64,000 nucleotides of DNA from Tricholomella constricta (lineage: Eukaryota > Basidiomycota > Agaricomycetes > Agaricales > Lyophyllaceae), in assembly GCA_013368375.1 (NCBI GenBank), contig JAACJP010000003.1, positions 1,116,001 through 1,180,000 of the forward strand, in the 5' to 3' direction. The translations under genes were made by a program, and so were the position numbers. Shown one piece after another: positions 10,201 through 19,626 of this stretch; positions within the stretch are counted from its first letter, which is position 1; each line of letters opens with the position of its first letter. The notes below the pieces were generated by a model. It ran no database searches, had not been told where the DNA came from, and saw only the letters and a list, made by a program, of their open reading frames with translations.

Positions 10201-11926
10201 GTCTGCGATGCCAAGTCGCGAGATCGGGTGCATGTTGAGCGGTGAGAGCATGTTCGGCATGGGCGGAGTGAAGATTGAGGGAATAGAGTCGCTTGTTGGG
10301 AATGAGTGGTCCGCCAGCGATGAAGGCGCCGGTGGTCCGATTGTAGATTTTTACGTTCTCGTGATCAAAGGTGGCGCGAGTCCCTGAGTTGATGGACATG
10401 GCGCTCACTGAGACGAGTCGAACGGTGGAGTTCGGCACGTATAGAGCGTCTTCGAGGATGATGTAGGCCCCCTTCGCTACTCGCAGACGGATGTTGCCTA
10501 TTCCTATGGCGGCAATTGAGGAACCGCCGACGCCTTTGATAGAGCGGGTCGGTATTTCGCGTAGCGTGAGGAAGTCGGTTCGATCAGGGGAGATGTGGAC
10601 TGTGGCTCCCGAATCGACATAGAATGGGTGTGAGTCAAGAGAGACGAGGGGGGTGCGTGCGGATTGCTGGAGAGGCGCAACGGTAGATAAAGCGAGTTCG
10701 TCGATGGGTTTCGAGTATTCCGCCCAATCGACACTGGTCCTGAGTTCGTCGAAGGTGGTGAGCCACGCTTCGTCATCCCACGTAGTGTTCTCGACTTCAG
10801 AAATGGAAGCCGTCGGTTCTGTGGGGACGGGATCGGTAGCGAGGCCCGCGAACTCGATCTTCGCAGTTCCAGAGGCGCTGTCTTTGAGGAAAGCTGTGAT
10901 CGCAGATTGTGCGTTGGGGCCCTTGAGGTAGAGGGTGGTGTCCCCCCTGGACACTTTGACTTTGGTGCTCGTGGTAGACGAGGGCGTACCTTTCTTCGCC
11001 GATTTCCCTCCTCCTTGAGCCAGTCTCGCTGCCCTTGATTCGTCAATAGTCTTTCCGGCCATGCCTCCTCCTTCTCGGATACACCAAGGGTGCGTGTGGC
11101 CGACGGGGTTGAAGCCCCAAGCAGCGCAGTTGCTGCAATTTGGACGTCCGCCGTGGGGAGGCTGAGTTTTGGCCGCAAGCGCCGTGGATTCGTGGGTGGT
11201 CTTGTGGGTGCGTTGATCGAGGACGATCTGGTGTGCTTCCATGTGGCGGATGACGTCAGTGAAGGTGAAAGGAGTGGCGTCGGTTGAGTTGGATAGGGCA
11301 GATGAAATGGAAACCTGCAAGGATTCGTACGCTTTATCAGATCCTAGGCTGTTTAGGAGTGCAATGGACTTGAACAGGCCGCGGTTGACTTCTCCCATGT
11401 CGAATGCCCGATCTATGAGCGAGTTGATAGTTTTGGCTGTGGTGCCGAGGGGCTCAGATGGGGAACAGTAGGTCCTCAACGCGTCCTGGAGGATGGAGAT
11501 CTGACGAATCGGTCCGCCGCGTTTCGCGCGTACCTTGAGGTCCTCATAACACGCCTTCGCGCCTTTGTCCATTATCAGGGAATCCTGCTCTGTTTCCGCG
11601 ACGGCACTCTCGATGAAAGCAATGGCAGTCGTGTTGTTGAGAAGCCAGTTGTCATGGGCGATCGGTTGGGTCTTTTCGTCGGGTTTGGCTACGATCGGGT
11701 CAAAGACGTAGTTGTACATAAGGTTCCCGCGAAGCCCTGCTTGCAAGGTGCGAGTCCATTTTGCGAAGTCGCCGCTAGAGAGATCCAATTTGGGTTTGTC
11801 GGATGGGAACTGGTGGCAGAGAGGGAGTTCCCGCACGATAGGGCGGGTTTCCGATTCTGTAGGGCTAGTACTGACAACCATAATTTCGGTGGAACGATGG
11901 GGATCTGTGTGGGGGGGGGAGAACAA
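7259..11926 (-). pseudogene. Copia Gag-Pol polyprotein, one nonsense codon
   Basis: One frame from ATG 11926 to the stop at 7259 is interrupted only by TGA at 9350-9352, where a CGA Arg is likely ancestral (reading ...STYHV-stop-FLESHDGH). Domains in order are: Gag (UBN2-like, about residues 30-230); a Cys/His zinc knuckle (CSNCAAWGF ... HPWC); aspartic protease (FYVDSGATVHIS); GAG-pre-integrase (HRRLGHANY ... CDDCLLGKQ); integrase core (WIDLMGPS, IVDDYT, GHDGELMG); reverse transcriptase (QVDVKTAFLYG; AVHVDDFLSIA with both catalytic Asp); and RNase H (GFTDSDWAN, SSCEAEYMA, DIKYHFLRE). The total is about 1,555 codons. Except for the TGA it looks competent. The C-to-T change at a CpG fits methylation-driven decay. 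Confidence 0.93.
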
Positions 11927-12093
11927 AGGATTTCGACGAGGCGCGTGTCTTTAGATTAGATGCGCTTGTCGATAAGATGTCGGGACAAACGGCCCGGGTG
12001 TAGATGGGACAAGTGGCCCAGGTAGCCGATCGGTAGGTCGGATTCAAGCTGCTCTAATTCTCTGTGAAGTAGATAGCTTTTAGGCCCATAACC

Positions 12094-12426
12094 TGTTAGA
12101 ATTCGACCTATGTAAAGGCTAGAGTAGACGGAGAATGTAAACCTCAGTCCAATATAAGTGGATTATATTCCGTACCTAGAGTAGACGGAGAATGTAAACT
12201 ACGGTACGTCAGTAATGTAAATGTGAATGGTAGATAAGAATGTACTCACCCTCAGTCCAATATAAGTGGATGAGGGCGTTAGGTAGATTATGTATGTATA
12301 TATAGGTAAAGTGTCCATTGTCTATCTAGTGGTCAAAGGGAATGAAAGAGTATGAAAGAGTCCTTTGATCGCGTGTACACGCGCGATCAGGCGGGGTCGC
12401 GTTACGGTGATAACCAGATCGCAACA
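12094..12426 (-). repeat. Copia 5' LTR
   Basis: 333 bp, matching 6882-7214 except T at 12374 where the other LTR has C. This change breaks one pair in the GATCGCGCGT hairpin. It is followed by ATGAA (12427-12431). The primer-binding site lies inside it at about 12083-12093. Confidence 0.95.
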
Positions 12427-12431
12427 ATGAA

Positions 12432-13325
12432 GCGCGACATCTGGGGCCACCAGTAGTTGCGCGATACCAGCTCGAGCGTCTTCCAGCGACCCGTGTGATC
12501 GGCGACCTTGGAGTTATGATGCTGCTCCACAATGCGCCGGCGGAGGTCAGGAACGTTCGGGACATAGATTCGTCCACGGAACGTGAGCAGACCACCTTCC
12601 TCCCCCCACTCGCCGAAGCGTAGGGAGCGGCCGGCGATCTTGGAAGCCTTGACCAGTTGTGCTGCCTTAGCGACTGCATCTTCCTGTGCGCCATCACGAT
12701 TGCCTTTGCGAATCGCTTTTACCACATCGTCCTCCTCTCCGACCAGTACAAGACCCTCGATCGCGCGAATCGCGAAGAACTCGGGCTTGAGGAGCACAGT
12801 GTCGGCATTGTCGCCGCTTCCATCGCCATGATCAGCGCGTCGTAATAGCGCGTCGGGTTTGCCCATGCTGCGTCCAGGACGGTGGTGGAGGGCAAAGTCG
12901 AAGTTGGCGAGGTAGAGCGACCATCGGGCTTGCCGCCAATTGAGTTTCTTCGCGGTGAGGAAGTACTCGAGGTTCTTATGGTCGGTCCAGATCTCCACCT
13001 TGTGCTTTGCGCCCTCAACGAAGTGTCGCCACTCCTCCAGAGACCGGATGATCGCCAGCATCTCCTTGTCATGGATCTCGTAGTTCCGCTCGACTGCGTT
13101 CAAGCTCTTCGAGTAGAACGCGACCGGGTGCCACTTGCCATTGGACGGCGACTCTTGCGACAGGACCACGCCCGTTGCGAAGTCGGACGAGTCGGCTTCG
13201 ATGCGGTACGGTTGGTCGTCGTCGGGGAACATGAGGACTGGCCCCGACGTAATCGCAGACTTCAGAAGGCCAAAGGCTGACTGCTCCGACTCTCCCCATC
13301 GCCAGGCGACGTCTTTGCCAGTCAA
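12432..13325 (-). pseudogene. Ty3 RNase H and start of integrase
   Basis: The minus-strand frame encodes RNase H (YRIEADSSDFATGVVLSQ with the first catalytic Asp, NYEIHDKEMLAII, EIWTDHKNLEYF), a linker, then the integrase zinc-binding start (LRRRIVEQHHNSK ... TLELVSRNYWWPQM). The copia insertion follows. It is separated from the RT frame by a frame break near 13330-13500, where a stretch of Ty3 sequence is duplicated around the 222-bp insert. Confidence 0.85.
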
Positions 13326-13506
13326 GTCGAACAGGGGTCTGGCGTGGTGTGAGAAGTCCTGGATGAACCGTCAGTAGAAATTGGTGAAGCCTAGGAACGC
13401 TTGCACCTCCTTCTTGTTCTTCGGCGCCGGCCATTCCGACACTCCAGCGACCTTGACCGGATCCATTTCCGCTTGCCCGTGTGAGATGATCAACCCAAGA
13501 TACTCG

Positions 13507-13728
13507 TGACGACTATATTATACCTAGAAAAGGACACGAGTAATTACTACAAGTTCCATTAGTATAAAGGGGAAAGAAACAAGTGAACTGGAAATACACT
13601 CACATCCTCAGTGTCGTTGTAGAATGAAGTGACGACTGAGGATGAGAACGCAGGAACGGAGGCAAGTGTATGTAAGTCACGTGCGAGGTATAACGTAAGC
13701 GAAGAAAGAATAGGCCACAGGGCCAACA
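13507..13728 (-). repeat. 222-bp LTR-like insert between duplicated Ty3 sequence
   Basis: The plus strand begins TGACGACTATA and ends GGGCCAACA (minus TGTTGGCCC ... GTCGTCA), which is the TG...CA form of an LTR. It contains nested inverted repeats (CATCCTCAG/CTGAGGATG inside ATACACT/AGTGTAT). No 5-bp target duplication is visible. Instead about 68 bp of Ty3 RT sequence occurs on both sides (13439-13506 and 13733-13800, with several differences). This points to insertion plus segment duplication or recombination. It ends the RT reading frame early. Confidence 0.6.
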
Positions 13729-13732
13729 CAAC

Positions 13733-14868
13733 ACTCCAGCGACTTTAACCGGATCCATTTCCGCTTGCCCTTGCGAAATGATCAGCCCAAGATACTCGAC
13801 CTTAGTCTGTTCGAATTCGCATTTCTCGGGCTTTAAAAACAGCTGATGTTCGCGGAGTCGGTCCAGTACCAGTCGCGCGACCCGACGGTCTTCCTCTAGC
13901 ATCTTGGTATAAATCAAGGTGTAATCGAGGTACACGCAAACAACACCTTCGGCGATCAGATCGCGGAAGATATCATTCATCATGGTCTGAAATGTGGCGG
14001 GGCTGTTCGTGAGGCCGCAGAACATGACGAGCGGCTCGAAGAGGCCGCAGTTCGTCCGAAACGCTGCCTTCCACTCGTCGCCTTCCTTGATCCGGACGTT
14101 GTTGTACCCCCATCGGACATCCAATTTGGTGAAGTACCGCGCGCCGCGAAGGTTATTCACCAGTTCGCTAATGAGCGGCAGCGGGTATCGGTTCTTCACC
14201 GTGAGCGCATTGAGCGTCCAATAGTCCTGAACCAGTCGGAGCGACCCGTCCTTCTTCTTGATGAAGAAGACCGGCGACGCCATGGGCGACTTGGACGGTC
14301 GGATGCGACCTGTCTCGAGGTTCTCCTTGAGGAATGCGTCGAGTTCGACCTGTTCTGCCGGTGAGAGCGGGTAAACCTTCGTGCCCGTCGGCGACGCGCC
14401 CGGCTCCAGTTCGATGGCATGGTCCCATTGCTTGCGCTCTGGGAGCTCATCAAACGCAACTTTGGAGAAGAAATCTTCAAAGTCATGGAGGTGGGTCGGG
14501 ACGGCGTCGCGGAACGTTTTGGGCACGGAGTTAGCAGCGTGCGCTTCCGCAAGTCGCTGCGATGTCGTTTGGCTGGCCCGGATATGTTCGGCGGTCGGGG
14601 TCGGGTGGATCGCGGTCGCGAAAATGCGATCGCTGTTCAGGAAAGTTTCCACCAGGAAGTTGTCGGACTCTGGGTCGGGTTCCTCCAGGATCGGAGTGTA
14701 GGGGAGGAACTCGTCATCATCTGAATCGTCCTCGACATACGGGTTGGTCGGGGCTCGCAGATCGGGCTCAGTCATCGGGACACCGTCGCGCGACAGGCGC
14801 GGATCGCTGCGCGCACTTTGGTGCGTGCGCGCCGATCGGCTTTGACCTCGTCCTTGCAGGTGTTGCAC
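13733..14868 (-). pseudogene. Ty3 reverse transcriptase with altered active site
   Basis: The frame reads through an acidic linker, then the RT core: RIRPSKSPMASPVFFIKKKDGS, DYWTLNALTVKNRYPLPLI, KLDVRWGYNNVRI (first catalytic Asp present), GLTNSPATFQ, and VYLDYTLIYT at about 13905-13935. The canonical motif in this clade is Y-hydrophobic-DD. Here the second Asp is Tyr, which should abolish polymerisation, and the usual Arg of DYRTLN is Trp. Sequence after 13733 comes from the insert. Confidence 0.88.
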
Positions 14869-15482
14869 TGCATCGGACAGCGACTCATCTTCACCTCCTT
14901 GGTCTCCCAGTCGATCTCAGGGTTGTGGTTTTTAAGCCAGTTGAACCCGAGGATCATGTCGTGCTTGCCTAACTGGGTGACTCCGAAGAGGGCTCGTTCG
15001 GTATGACCATTGTATCATAAGACAGCTTCTACGATGCAAGAGACCGAACCGCCTTCATTGAGGCCGTCTACGTTGTAGACCGGGGATGGCTGACTGAGCA
15101 CCTTAGTTGTGAGCTTGTGTTTCTCGACGAAGGTGACATTGAGAAAGCTGCCGGTCGCTCCGCTGTCTACTAGCGCAGTGACGGCGTGCGGTTCCTGGGT
15201 GTCGGTGGTCTCTAGTTCAACGTTGAGCCACAGGGACCTGGGGCAGGGGGAGGCAGCGGCGATGAAGCGACTAGGGAGTCGCTTTTCCCAGCGGGGTAGG
15301 CCACGACGCGACGGAGCAATTGGCTTCGCGACTGCGATTGGTGTTGTCGGGTCAGAGGGGTTTTGTACGTCTTTGTCGATTGGTTCACTCGTAGGAATAG
15401 CAGCAATATTAGGTGTATTGGTGTATTCTACGGATAAAGGGGCGAACCGATTGTGACTAGACAACGGGGGCGTACGTTCCAC
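14772..15482 (-). pseudogene. Ty3 aspartic protease region with TGA stop
   Basis: It contains the retropepsin motif ALVDSGATGSFLN (about 15155-15195). The frame stops at TGA 15015-15017 (SCIVEAVL-stop-YNGHTERALFG), then continues in the same frame through the ILGFNWL motif typical of Ty3 proteases to 14772. A CGA-to-TGA change explains the stop. A further frame change separates it from the RT frame. Confidence 0.85.
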
Positions 15483-15493
15483 CCGTTGTGCGA

Positions 15494-16699
15494 TTAAAAA
15501 CCCTCCTCTGCATCGGAGGGGCCTGCGTCGGCCGACAATGGAGTCTGGTCGGCGGGGACTGCGTCTTTGCGGGCTAGACGCTCCATGATAAGCGCCTCCA
15601 GCTCATCATCGAGCATGTGGCGCACGTCCCAGCGCAAGGGGCAGTTGCGAGAGAAGTGACCCTTCTTCTTGCACCGGAAACAGTGGTCGTCGGCAGGCAC
15701 GACTCGGTCGCGCATCCGATCTACGTCCATCAGGACGCCCTGGGGAAGCGGCTTAGGGGCCGGTGCGGTGGGAGCGCGAGGGACGGGGGGAGCGGGAGCG
15801 AGAGTGGGGGCAGGAGCGAATGCCCATCGTCCAGCTGCAGCGGCGGTTGTGTGGCTGTCCAACGCCTTCGTCGGAATCGCCCGACGGTGGAAGTCATCCT
15901 CCGTCCTCATGATGAAATCTTGAGAACGGGTGGTCCTCAGCCATTCCTCGATCTTCTCGTCGTGCGGGCGCGTGGTGATGCTTCCGAGTTGCCTTGAGAG
16001 CTTGGGGTCCATCCCTCGATGGAATTTGAGGACCAGGTGGCGCCCGTTGGGGTAGCCCGCCTTGACTCACAGGGATCGGAATGAGTCGATGTACTCGTCG
16101 ATCGACCGACCGTTCTGGAAGTACGCCGTCGACTCCAGTGTGAGTGCAGCGTCGGCGACTTCATCGAACAGGAAGAACTCGCCGCGGAAGGTGTCTTCGA
16201 AGTCCTTCCAGGTGGGAAAGACATCCTTGGCGGTTCTGAACTGGAACACCCGACTGACGAAGTCGGCTGCTCGTCCATGCTGCATGTATGACAGCACCCA
16301 TACGATTCGGGCGTTGTCATCGGCGAAACTTCCCCCGCACAGGGAGAAGTAGAGCTTGCACGCGTTCAAGAACGTGCGACCGCCCGATCGGGCGCCATCG
16401 TAAATGGGGGGTGGTGACGGTCGGAGGTGAAGCGACTTCGATTGCGGAGAGCCTGGTGTCGGAGTGGTTGTGACACGCAGCGGAGGGGTCGTGTCTGCTT
16501 CGGGAGCAGCGGGGGTGGGATTGGGGGGTGTCCCCGACATGAAAGCTTCGAAAAGAGTGGAGAGGCGGTCCATGGAGGCCGAGTTGGAGGTGTTGGAGGC
16601 GGAGAGAGCCGAAATTGTGGCTTCCATGTTCGCTAACCGCTCCTCCGTCGAGAGGAAGGGAGAGAGCGGTCGCTGCGGCATGTCACCAAATTTGGACAT
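15494..16699 (-). pseudogene. Ty3 Gag with internal TGA
   Basis: ATG 16699 opens a Gag protein with a Ser/Pro-rich N-terminus, the retrotransposon gag core (FLNACKLYFSLCGGSFADD, GRAADFVSRVFQ, WKDFEDTFRGEF) and, after TGA at 16067-16069, an in-frame continuation ending in a CCHC zinc knuckle (CFRCKKKGHFSRNC, about 15640-15685). Reading the TGA as an ancestral TGG gives continuous gag sequence (RSL-W-VKAGYP). The stop separates the capsid core from the nucleocapsid. Confidence 0.88.
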
Positions 16700-16826
16700 C
16701 TCGAAACGGGACTGGGCGGGCGGTCGAAGCGAGCGCGCGTTGGACGGTCGCGTGTAGCAGACGCGTGTTTCGGCGCGGAAGCTGATCGGTCGGCTTCGTC
16801 GGGTTTCTAAGTGTACTCTATTCTGC

Positions 16827-17314
16827 TGTTAGGGCAACCTCTGAGCAGAGCTTAGTCGTACTGGCAGAGGGGAATCCAATGTTATATTATGTACAATAGA
16901 GACAGTGTAAGTAAACCTACCTGGCAGAGGGGAATCCAATGAGAATAGAGTAAAGGATTCCCCCATGTCAGGAGGATGACTATATACGAGTAAGATACGT
17001 GAGGGCCGGCTCTCTGGGGTGTATGGTACGTAAATGATAACGGATGGGCAGCGGCACGTGTATGTACACGTTCCCACACTGTCCGATCCTTGTGGCTCAG
17101 GGTGCGGGCACGAGGTCGGGCGACCAACGTTGGGATGTCGGGCGTCAGGATCGAGCGCACGCTGGAAGGAGGGGTAACGACAGGAAGGTATAAGTATGTA
17201 TACCGATGCTTGGGGCAGAGCGTCGGGGTCGGGATCACGATCGGTCGGTAGCGATCGCACGGTCGGGGGATGGTCGGTGAGCGTCGGAGGGTGCGAAAGG
17301 GAGTTCCCCTAACA
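16827..17314 (-). repeat. Ty3 5' LTR (subtype A)
   Basis: 488 bp, plus strand TGTTAGGGCAACC ... GTTCCCCTAACA. Its U3/R segments match the truncated LTR at 1-177 far better than the partner LTR at 5122-5627. CTGGCAGAGGGGAATCCAATG-type motifs at 16861 and 16921 flank an intron-like 60-nt stretch (16861-16920 on the minus strand). No clear primer-binding site was recognised at 16810-16826. Confidence 0.85.
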
Positions 17315-17503
17315 CAATTATATTAGATTGGACAGCATTGTGCTTTTTGTATCGCAGTCGGTTCAACCATTTGCAGGTCAGATCATACTCTATCCTTCTA
17401 AACCAAGCCTGTACAACCCTTGCACACTCGCATGTTTGGGAACTTTTGACACCTCTCGCCCATTTTAGTTGTTAGTTAGATTGTTGTCATGCCTCTATCA
17501 ACG
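17315..17503 (-). repeat. Repeat family R, end fragment
   Basis: This is the reverse complement of the leading end of a non-coding repeat found several times here: GTTGATAGAG, CAACTAACAACTA-like, and AAAAGTTCCCAAACAYGCGAG (plus strand TGTTTGGGAACTTTTGACACC at about 17433). It is cut at 17314/17315 by the Ty3 LTR. Confidence 0.6.
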
Positions 17504-17566
17504 TGGCATGTGAGGAAGGTTATTGGAGGTACCAATATGTCTCATAAGAACCTTGAGTTGTGAGGC

Positions 17567-18495
17567 CCAGTGAAAAGTCGGTCAGGCAGAATCAAGCACA
17601 AACGAGCCAAAAAGGGTGCCAACGAGCCCAATCAAACCGAAATGGATGGGAAGTTTTGTCTCAATTATCATTCAAATATTCATTCAGCGACTTTCCAACT
17701 TTACATAATTGGACGTTGATGTCATCTCTGCCAGACATTACTTTCAGGTATTTTATCAATCTCACTGTCACTGGACTTATTGGTTTTCCAGCAACCGTTC
17801 ATTTGCTTATGTGTTGTAACCCGCGGTTCCCTTAAAGGCAAGTCTGCGACCTAATCAACTCCTCCACTTCCCCCTCCCACCACCACCTTCCCAGCATGTC
17901 CTTCCTCTCCTTGGATATATCCCTCTGTTTTGCTTTCATTGGGCTCGGACCAACTGATATACTGATGGCGGCGGCAACGGCGATGCTGATCTGGATCCCA
18001 CGGAAGTCGGGAAGTACTGGGACGCTCTGGGGCGTGGCCTTGGGCCAAAGTCAGGTACTTTTACAAATTGTCGTCTTCTATTTACATATATTGTTGATAG
18101 CCCAGTCCAAGCCCAGTCTTCAGTTTATCGAAGGGCAGCCGATTGGAGAGGACCAAATAGGTAGAGGGCGGGGCATGGGCGCAGGGCATAGGTGCGGGGC
18201 TTTGATTCAGGGTGCAAGGGTTTGGTAGACAGTGATGTATGGGATGTGCATATATTCGGCTAATTGATATATATAAATTTTTTGATTGAACACAAAATTC
18301 ATGGGAAGGGATCTAAATTTGAAGCTATCGAGCGAGAATGAAGCTGTATTATGCTACCAATACTGCTCGATGCTGCTCGAAATGGCTAGATAAAAGTCCC
18401 ATTTCTAGAGCCGTAGTGAGCCGAAATGAGCTGATTTTGGTGGTCAGATTTGCGCTCATTTGGGCTTGATTCTGCCCAATCGACTTTTCACTGGG
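17567..18495. mobile_element. Non-autonomous hAT-type element
   Basis: The ends are inverted: CCAGTGAAAAGTCGGTCAGG at 17567 and the complement CCCAGTGAAAAGTCGATTGG from 18495. Similarity extends about 40 bp inward (GCAGAATCAAGC on both sides). A perfect 8-bp target duplication TGTGAGGC flanks it (17559-17566 and 18496-18503), the hAT-superfamily size. The interior shows no transposase. A stretch at about 17896-18060 has an open frame on both strands that might be captured host sequence, which I could not identify. Confidence 0.85.
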
Positions 18496-18503
18496 TGTGA
18501 GGC

Positions 18504-18997
18504 TTCACCTCTTTTTCTGCACTGTTTTGGACAGTTGCAGCCTAGATAAGCACTTCACACCTCTCTGTAGCTGCCTCTCAGCTCATCTTTCCAATTTTCA
18601 GTGACACACTGCAGGCTTCACCTTCCTTGTCTTTTAATTAGTCCTGTAGCCATTTTCCTATTGTTCTTCACCTGCCGCACCATCTCACATCAAAATAAAT
18701 ATTTTCAAAGGCCCCGGCTCAACTTCTGACCTCTGTCCTCACTCAGTCTCTGAATGAAGATGATGTTATAAAATTTGGATAGAAATTATCATGGACATCC
18801 CCTGCCTTCAAAAGGCATGCAGACATGGATAGAATGTCATTATTTTGAGTAAATTGATGATCTTTCCAATGAGGGAGCATCAAGTTCAAAGAGTGTTTTG
18901 AAGGTCACATGATCTGAGGTCAGGGAATGCCCGAAATTCAGAGCCAGCCTATTACGTAAATATATTAGCTAATATTGGTCAGCTTGATCAATCTTAT
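18504..18997. other. Non-coding AT-rich stretch
   Basis: I see no convincing ORF, repeat or RNA gene here. Confidence 0.4.
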
Positions 18998-19063
18998 GTC
19001 AGGAAAATCGGCGTCCCCTTTGTTATAGATGTCAGGAAAATCGGCGTCCCCTTTGTTATAGAT
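18998..19063 (+). repeat. Perfect 33-bp tandem duplication
   Basis: GTCAGGAAAATCGGCGTCCC... is present twice, head to tail, at 18998-19030 and 19031-19063 with no mismatch. The surrounding DNA (19064-19360) is AT-rich without a supported gene. Confidence 0.9.
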
Positions 19064-19362
19064 TGCAACGACCAATGAATTTTAATGTAAAAAATGTAAG
19101 ATAAGATCCTGTATGTAAGGGAAAGATCCCGCCGGGCTCTTGTTATGTTGCACCGAATTTTTTCATCTGGACCAAAGCAGCAACAGGTCTGATAATGTAT
19201 GGCAGAAGATCTATTTTTTTGACATAACAGCATACTCTTACTATGAGGGGCCCCATTGGACAAAATTGAATATTCTTACCTTTTGAGGAAAATGTAAAGC
19301 TTCCTGCAGGAAATAAGAATATATTCTTGTAAAATGAAGAAATCGAAAATATCACGTGATCA

Positions 19363-19445
19363 AAATGCAAAAATTCGAAAACGCAAAAACGCAAAAATGC
19401 AAAAATGCAAAAACGCAAAAATGCAAAAGTGCCAAAATGCAAAAA
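19363..19445 (+). repeat. GCAAAAAY short tandem repeat
   Basis: About ten imperfect units of GCAAAAAT/GCAAAAAC. On the minus strand this reads as a Phe-rich pseudo-protein, an artefact of the repeat. Nothing else is evident to 19626. Confidence 0.85.
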
Positions 19446-19626
19446 CATGAACTGCAATAGCAAAAAATTGACAATGACAAAAAGAAACACACATTGCAGA
19501 AAATACAGATTTCACATTGCAAAAAACACAAGTTTAAGACACATAGATATATTATTGGAAAAAAATTGAGCTTTATTATTATATACGAAAAAAACATTCC
19601 AAGTGGCTTGCGGTGCACACTCCAAG

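Larger units (their letters stand above)
6882..12426 (-). mobile_element. Young full-length Ty1/copia retrotransposon
   Basis: It has identical-length LTRs (6882-7214 and 12094-12426, 333 bp), starting TGTTAGAATTC and ending GATCGCAACA on the plus strand, with a perfect target duplication ATGAA at 6877-6881 and 12427-12431. The interior holds one long minus-strand polyprotein frame. By eye the LTRs differ at one base (7162 C, 12374 T). Next to the 5' LTR (minus strand, from 12093) is GGTTATGGGCC. This resembles the complement of the initiator-tRNA anticodon loop used as half-tRNA primer by Drosophila copia. A purine tract GAGGAGGAG (plus strand 7215-7223) abuts the 3' LTR. It inserted into the integrase of the Ty3 element. 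Confidence 0.95.
5122..17314 (-). mobile_element. Ty3/gypsy chromovirus, minus strand, nested and mosaic
   Basis: In element order this is LTR (17314-16827), gag, protease, RT, RNase H, integrase with chromodomain, polypurine tract, LTR (5627-5122). It is split by a Ty1/copia insertion (6882-12426) and a 222-bp LTR-like insert (13507-13728). The element is dead: TGA stops in gag and protease, and a Tyr in place of a catalytic Asp in RT. The two LTRs differ in length (488 and 506 bp) and are clearly diverged, and no target duplication matches (GACAT before 5122, CAATT after 17314). The unit is therefore probably a recombination product of two related elements. Confidence 0.85.
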
